DNA of 35,495 nt, from the NCBI GenBank assembly GCA_030550015.1, contig JAUQQG010000031.1, positions 1-35,495 of the forward strand, given 5' to 3'. This DNA is from a bacterium. Lineage in GTDB: Bacteria > Sysuimicrobiota > Sysuimicrobiia > Sysuimicrobiales > Thermofontiviventaceae. This document shows positions 33,530-35,495 of this stretch, piece after piece. Position 1 is the stretch's first letter. Each line of letters starts with the position of its first letter. A program made the translations under genes and the position numbers. The notes below the pieces were generated by a model. The model was not told where the DNA came from. It was given only the letters and a program-made list of their open reading frames with translations, and did no database searches.

Positions 33530-33564
33530 GCGGCCCTCCGCCCCGCCAGGGACGGAGGGCCGCT
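33530..33564 (-). terminator. T-box terminator hairpin upstream of leuS
   Basis: AGCGGCCCTCCG pairs perfectly with CGGAGGGCCGCT (12 bp, 11-base loop), directly downstream of the T-box sequence. The tail is TAGTTC rather than a T-run, so termination may depend mainly on the strong stem. It lies downstream of tRNA-Ala. Confidence 0.75.
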
Positions 33565-33605
33565 CCGCGGTACCACCCTGCTTGACAGAACCCGTCACGA
33601 AGACG

Positions 33606-33680
33606 TGGTGGAGCTGGCGGGACTTGAACCCGCGACCTCCTCCACGCCAAGGAGGCGCTCTCCCTCTGAGCTACAGCCCC
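33606..33680 (-). tRNA. tRNA-Ala (GGC), inside the leuS T-box leader
   Basis: A complete 75-nt cloverleaf. Acceptor GGGGCTG pairs with CAGCTCC, including the G3-U70 pair that identifies alanine tRNA. D stem GCTC/GAGC has a 7-base loop. Anticodon stem CCTCC/GGAGG carries loop TTGGCGT with anticodon GGC. The variable loop is AGGTC, T stem GCGGG/CCCGC has loop TTCAAGT, discriminator is A and CCA is encoded. No mismatch disturbs any stem, so the gene should be functional. No separate promoter was found directly upstream; the leuS promoter 240 bases away is the likely source. The terminator lies after it, so it is transcribed whether or not leuS is. Confidence 0.96.
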
Positions 33681-33916
33681 AAGTCCTCGCCCATCTGGGC
33701 ATAGACACCCATTCAAGGGCCCGGATCTGTCCACTCATTGCCCCTAACGCCGGCCGCGGCGCGGATTACGCATCCCTTCTTGGGAGTTCAGCCGCGCAGC
33801 TCCCGGGCGAGTTCAGGAACGGCTTCCCACGGGCTTCCACCAGTCCCCGCTCGCTTGAGAGGTCGCAAAGGGAAGAACCGCCCTTACTACTCCCGTTCAT
33901 TGCCTTTCGTGGAATG

Positions 33917-33946
33917 ATTATAAAAAATGGAAGCCTGCATCGTCAA
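33917..33946 (-). promoter_or_regulatory. Promoter for the leuS T-box leader and tRNA-Ala
   Basis: Minus-strand TTGACG (33941-33946), 18-base spacer, perfect TATAAT (33917-33922). Start of transcription is expected at about 33910, just before stem I of the T-box. Confidence 0.88.
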
Positions 33947-34015
33947 GGAAAGTGTTTTGTGATACAGTGTACCCGGGGATCCATGAGCACCCACCAAGAG
34001 GGCGGGAGAGGGAAT

Positions 34016-34792
34016 ATGCACTTCGTCCTCGCGTTCCTCGACCAAACCGGGCGGGCAACGCTCGCCCTCCTACGGCAGATTATCAAGGTCTTCGATCTCC
34101 TCGGGCAATCCGTAGGGTGGCTAGTCCGCGGTCGCTGGGAGCTCCAGCAAACCGTGACCCAGATGGCCCGGGTGGGGGTGGAGTCACTGCCCATCGTGAT
34201 CATCACAGGCCTGTTCTCGGGCATGGTCCTTGCTTTCCAGACCTCCCGCCAGTTCCTCCAGTTCGGCGCCCAGGGATTCATCGGGGGGCTTGTGGCGGTC
34301 ACCATGGCGAGGGAGGCAGCGCCAGTCTTCACGGCCGTGGTCATCGCCGGCCGGGTGGGAGCCGGGTTCGCCGCAGAAATCGGTACCATGGCGGTAACGG
34401 AACAAATCGATGCACTCCGCGCTCTCGGCATCGATCCCGTCCGTTACCTCGTTGTCCCGCGGTTGAATGCCTGCCTTGTGATGCTCCCTGCGCTCACCCT
34501 GTTCAGCAACCTCCTCGGGTCCGTCGGGGGGTTCTGGATCGCCACCCTCCAGGGGGTCGGGCCGGAGATCTACATAGAATCGATCCGCCGGTTCTTGGAC
34601 CTCTACGACCTTACTGGGGGCCTGATGAAGGCTTTGGTCTTCGGGGTCATCATTGCCATCATCGGCTGTCTTCGGGGAATCACCACCACGGGCGGCGCAA
34701 TGGGAGTGGGACGGTCCACGACCTCGGCTGTCGTGGCAGCGATTGTGGTCATCTTGATCGGCAACTATTTTCTCGACGTCTTGCTCTACTGA
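34016..34792 (+). CDS. mlaE: ABC transporter permease MlaE (lipid transport)
   Basis: Inner-membrane permease of the Mla/Mce-type phospholipid transporter, 258 aa, usual length. Recognisable segments are the N-terminal amphipathic part (LGQSVGWLVRGRW), SLPIVIITGLFSGMVLAFQT, VAVTMAREAAPVFTAVVIAG, and the family-defining GRVGAGFAAEIGTMAVTEQI followed by DALRALGIDPVRYLVVPR. ATG 34016 follows GGGAGAGGGAAT; an in-frame ATG at 33983 is an alternative and the frame itself continues through the leuS leader without homology. mlaF follows. The system moves phospholipids between inner and outer membrane, so a diderm envelope is inferred. Its MlaD (MCE) partner is not in the window. Confidence 0.94.
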   Translation: MHFVLAFLDQTGRATLALLRQIIKVFDLLGQSVGWLVRGRWELQQTVTQMARVGVESLPIVIITGLFSGMVLAFQTSRQFLQFGAQGFIGGLVAVTMAREAAPVFTAVVIAGRVGAGFAAEIGTMAVTEQIDALRALGIDPVRYLVVPRLNACLVMLPALTLFSNLLGSVGGFWIATLQGVGPEIYIESIRRFLDLYDLTGGLMKALVFGVIIAIIGCLRGITTTGGAMGVGRSTTSAVVAAIVVILIGNYFLDVLLY

Positions 34793-34835
34793 GGATCCCC
34801 AGCAAAAGCTCTCGTTGAGATTTTGCTGGGGATCC
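34793..34835 (+). repeat. Perfect 15-bp inverted repeat between mlaE and mlaF
   Basis: GGATCCCCAGCAAAA (34793-34807) and TTTTGCTGGGGATCC (34821-34835) form a perfect 15-bp stem around a 13-base loop. It begins directly after the mlaE stop codon. There is no T-run after the stem. It may be an mRNA-stabilising element, a processing site or a partial terminator that sets mlaE above mlaF. Confidence 0.8.
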
Positions 34836-34884
34836 CTGCGCGGAATCGTTCTTGTTCCAATGACACCTAGCAGGTGCATGCAGG

Positions 34885-35495
34885 ATGGGCGAACCACTCA
34901 TACGAATCGTGGGACTCTACAAAAGTTTTGGGGACCGGAAGGCACTGGAAGACATTCACCTAGAGGTCTATCCCGGAGAGATCATGGTGATCATGGGACC
35001 GAGTGGGTGCGGCAAGACTGTTCTTCTCAAGCACCTTATCGGGCTGCTCCACCCTGATGCAGGCGAGGTGCTCGTGGACGGCCAGAGGATCCACTCCTTG
35101 CACGAGAGGGAGCTCAACCGGCTGCGCCAGCGGATCGGGATCGTCTTCCAGACATCCGCCCTGTTCGATTCCATGACCGTAGGGGAGAACGTGGCATTCC
35201 CTCTCCGCCAGCACCGCAAGCTCCCCGAATGGGAAGTGCAACGCCTCGTCCGTGAGAAATTAACGATGGTCGGAATGGAAGGCACAGAGCACCTCTTCCC
35301 GTCGGAGCTGAGCGGCGGGATGCGCAAGCGCGTCGCCATTGCCAGGGCCCTGGTCTTAGAGCCAGAGATCCTCCTTTACGATGAGCCTACGGCAGGGCTG
35401 GACCCTATCATGAGCCGTGCCATCGACGAGTTGATCCTGCGCTTGCGGCGAGAGCTGGGCGTTACCTCCCTTGTGGTCACGCATGACCTCCACAC
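34885..35495 (+). CDS. mlaF: ABC transporter ATP-binding protein MlaF (partial, C-terminus outside window)
   Basis: ATPase partner of MlaE; 203 codons are visible. Walker A is GPSGCGKTVLLKHL, the Q-loop VFQTSALFDSMTVGENVAFP (S-A-L-F-D-S is typical of MlaF), the ABC signature LSGGMRKRVAIARAL, Walker B ILLYDEPTAGLDPI and the H-loop VTHDLH at the window edge. Continuing homologues end about 40-60 residues further on. The ATG at 34885-34887 has GCAGG immediately before it, a weak ribosome binding site. A 92-base gap with a strong hairpin separates it from mlaE. Confidence 0.94.
   Translation, partial: MGEPLIRIVGLYKSFGDRKALEDIHLEVYPGEIMVIMGPSGCGKTVLLKHLIGLLHPDAGEVLVDGQRIHSLHERELNRLRQRIGIVFQTSALFDSMTVGENVAFPLRQHRKLPEWEVQRLVREKLTMVGMEGTEHLFPSELSGGMRKRVAIARALVLEPEILLYDEPTAGLDPIMSRAIDELILRLRRELGVTSLVVTHDLH

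Larger units (their letters stand above)
33530..33910 (-). promoter_or_regulatory. T-box riboswitch (Leu specifier) of leuS, interrupted by a tRNA-Ala gene
   Basis: On the minus strand the leader begins at about 33910. Stem I has AATGA-CGGG-AGTAGTA on the 5' side (33880-33900) and GAA-CTC-G-CCCG-GGAG on the 3' side. CGGG pairs with CCCG, ATGA faces GGAG as the kink-turn, and the specifier loop exposes CTC (33809-33811), a leucine codon. GAGCGGGGACTGGTGGAAGC is the normal apical part, and CCGGCGTTA (near 33750) with AATGAGTGG is the stem II-type region. The T-box AGGGTGGTACCGCGG is at 33565-33579, with a TGGT bulge complementary to ACCA. Between them lies tRNA-Ala (33606-33680). In normal leaders, including the pheS one here, the space holds only a short stem III. 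Confidence 0.9.

Noticed and set aside
33681-33740. A separate promoter directly upstream of tRNA-Ala
   Set aside because: TTGAAT and TATGCC occur, but only 7 bases apart; no -35/-10 pair with 16-18 base spacing was found, whereas the leuS leader promoter is excellent.
33605-34015. MlaE frame starting within the leuS leader (395 codons)
   Set aside because: The upstream part is antisense to the tRNA and T-box and is not MlaE-like; the ribosome binding site supports ATG 34016.
1-35495. CRISPR arrays, insertion sequences, prophage or defence genes
   Set aside because: No regularly spaced repeats, transposase, integrase or phage-like genes were seen; nearly all sequence is covered by housekeeping or metabolic genes.

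Overview
The window is a GC-rich stretch of bacterial chromosome, densely packed with genes and mostly transcribed on the minus strand. No phage, insertion sequence or CRISPR array is visible. The gene order mpg-polX-cvpA-pheT-pheS-(T-box)-yqzL-rRNA methyltransferase, together with rplT-rpmI-infC and rplU-rpmA-obgE-nadD-rsfS, is of the kind seen in Firmicutes and other Terrabacteria, and both aminoacyl-tRNA synthetase operons carry T-box leaders. An MlaE/MlaF lipid transporter and an L27 without the Firmicutes N-terminal extension point instead to a cell with an outer membrane. An archaeal-type ATP-dependent DNA ligase, a pyruvoyl arginine decarboxylase and a Thermus-like aminopropyltransferase suggest a deep-branching, possibly thermophilic diderm lineage. 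The phylum cannot be fixed from sequence reading alone.

Layout. 1-7250 (minus): 3-methyladenine glycosylase (cut by the window edge), PolX, CvpA, PheT, PheS with a Phe T-box, a YqzL-like microprotein and a SpoU-type rRNA methyltransferase. 7300-9370: KtrA/KtrB-type potassium uptake. 9380-10600: rplT, rpmI and infC, with a promoter that rules out the upstream ATG and leaves infC with an AUC start. 10690-14705: rplU, rpmA (with an apparent one-base deletion), obgE, nadD, rsfS and a tandem GNAT acetyltransferase. 14940-23190: a branched-chain amino acid type ABC importer split over both strands, combined with two adenylate-forming CoA-ligase-like proteins. These look like an uptake-plus-CoA-activation module for an organic acid. 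23290-29010: DUF488, an aminopropyltransferase and DNA ligase on the minus strand, divergent from a plus-strand operon pdaD-speE-speB that would make polyamines from arginine through agmatine. 29080-33480 (minus): leuS-comEA-mazG-dipeptidase operon. 33530-33946: the leuS leader. 34016-end (plus): mlaE and mlaF.

The most unusual item is the leuS leader. A clear sigma70-type promoter (33917-33946) is followed by a complete T-box stem I with a CTC leucine specifier and a GCGTTA-containing stem II-type region. Then comes an intact tRNA-Ala(GGC) gene on the same strand with its CCA encoded. Only after the tRNA come the T-box antiterminator sequence, the terminator hairpin and leuS. A tRNA gene therefore sits inside a tRNA-sensing riboswitch, upstream of its terminator, so both attenuated and full-length transcripts would contain the tRNA. 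The pheS T-box in the same window has the normal layout without an inserted tRNA and serves as an internal comparison.
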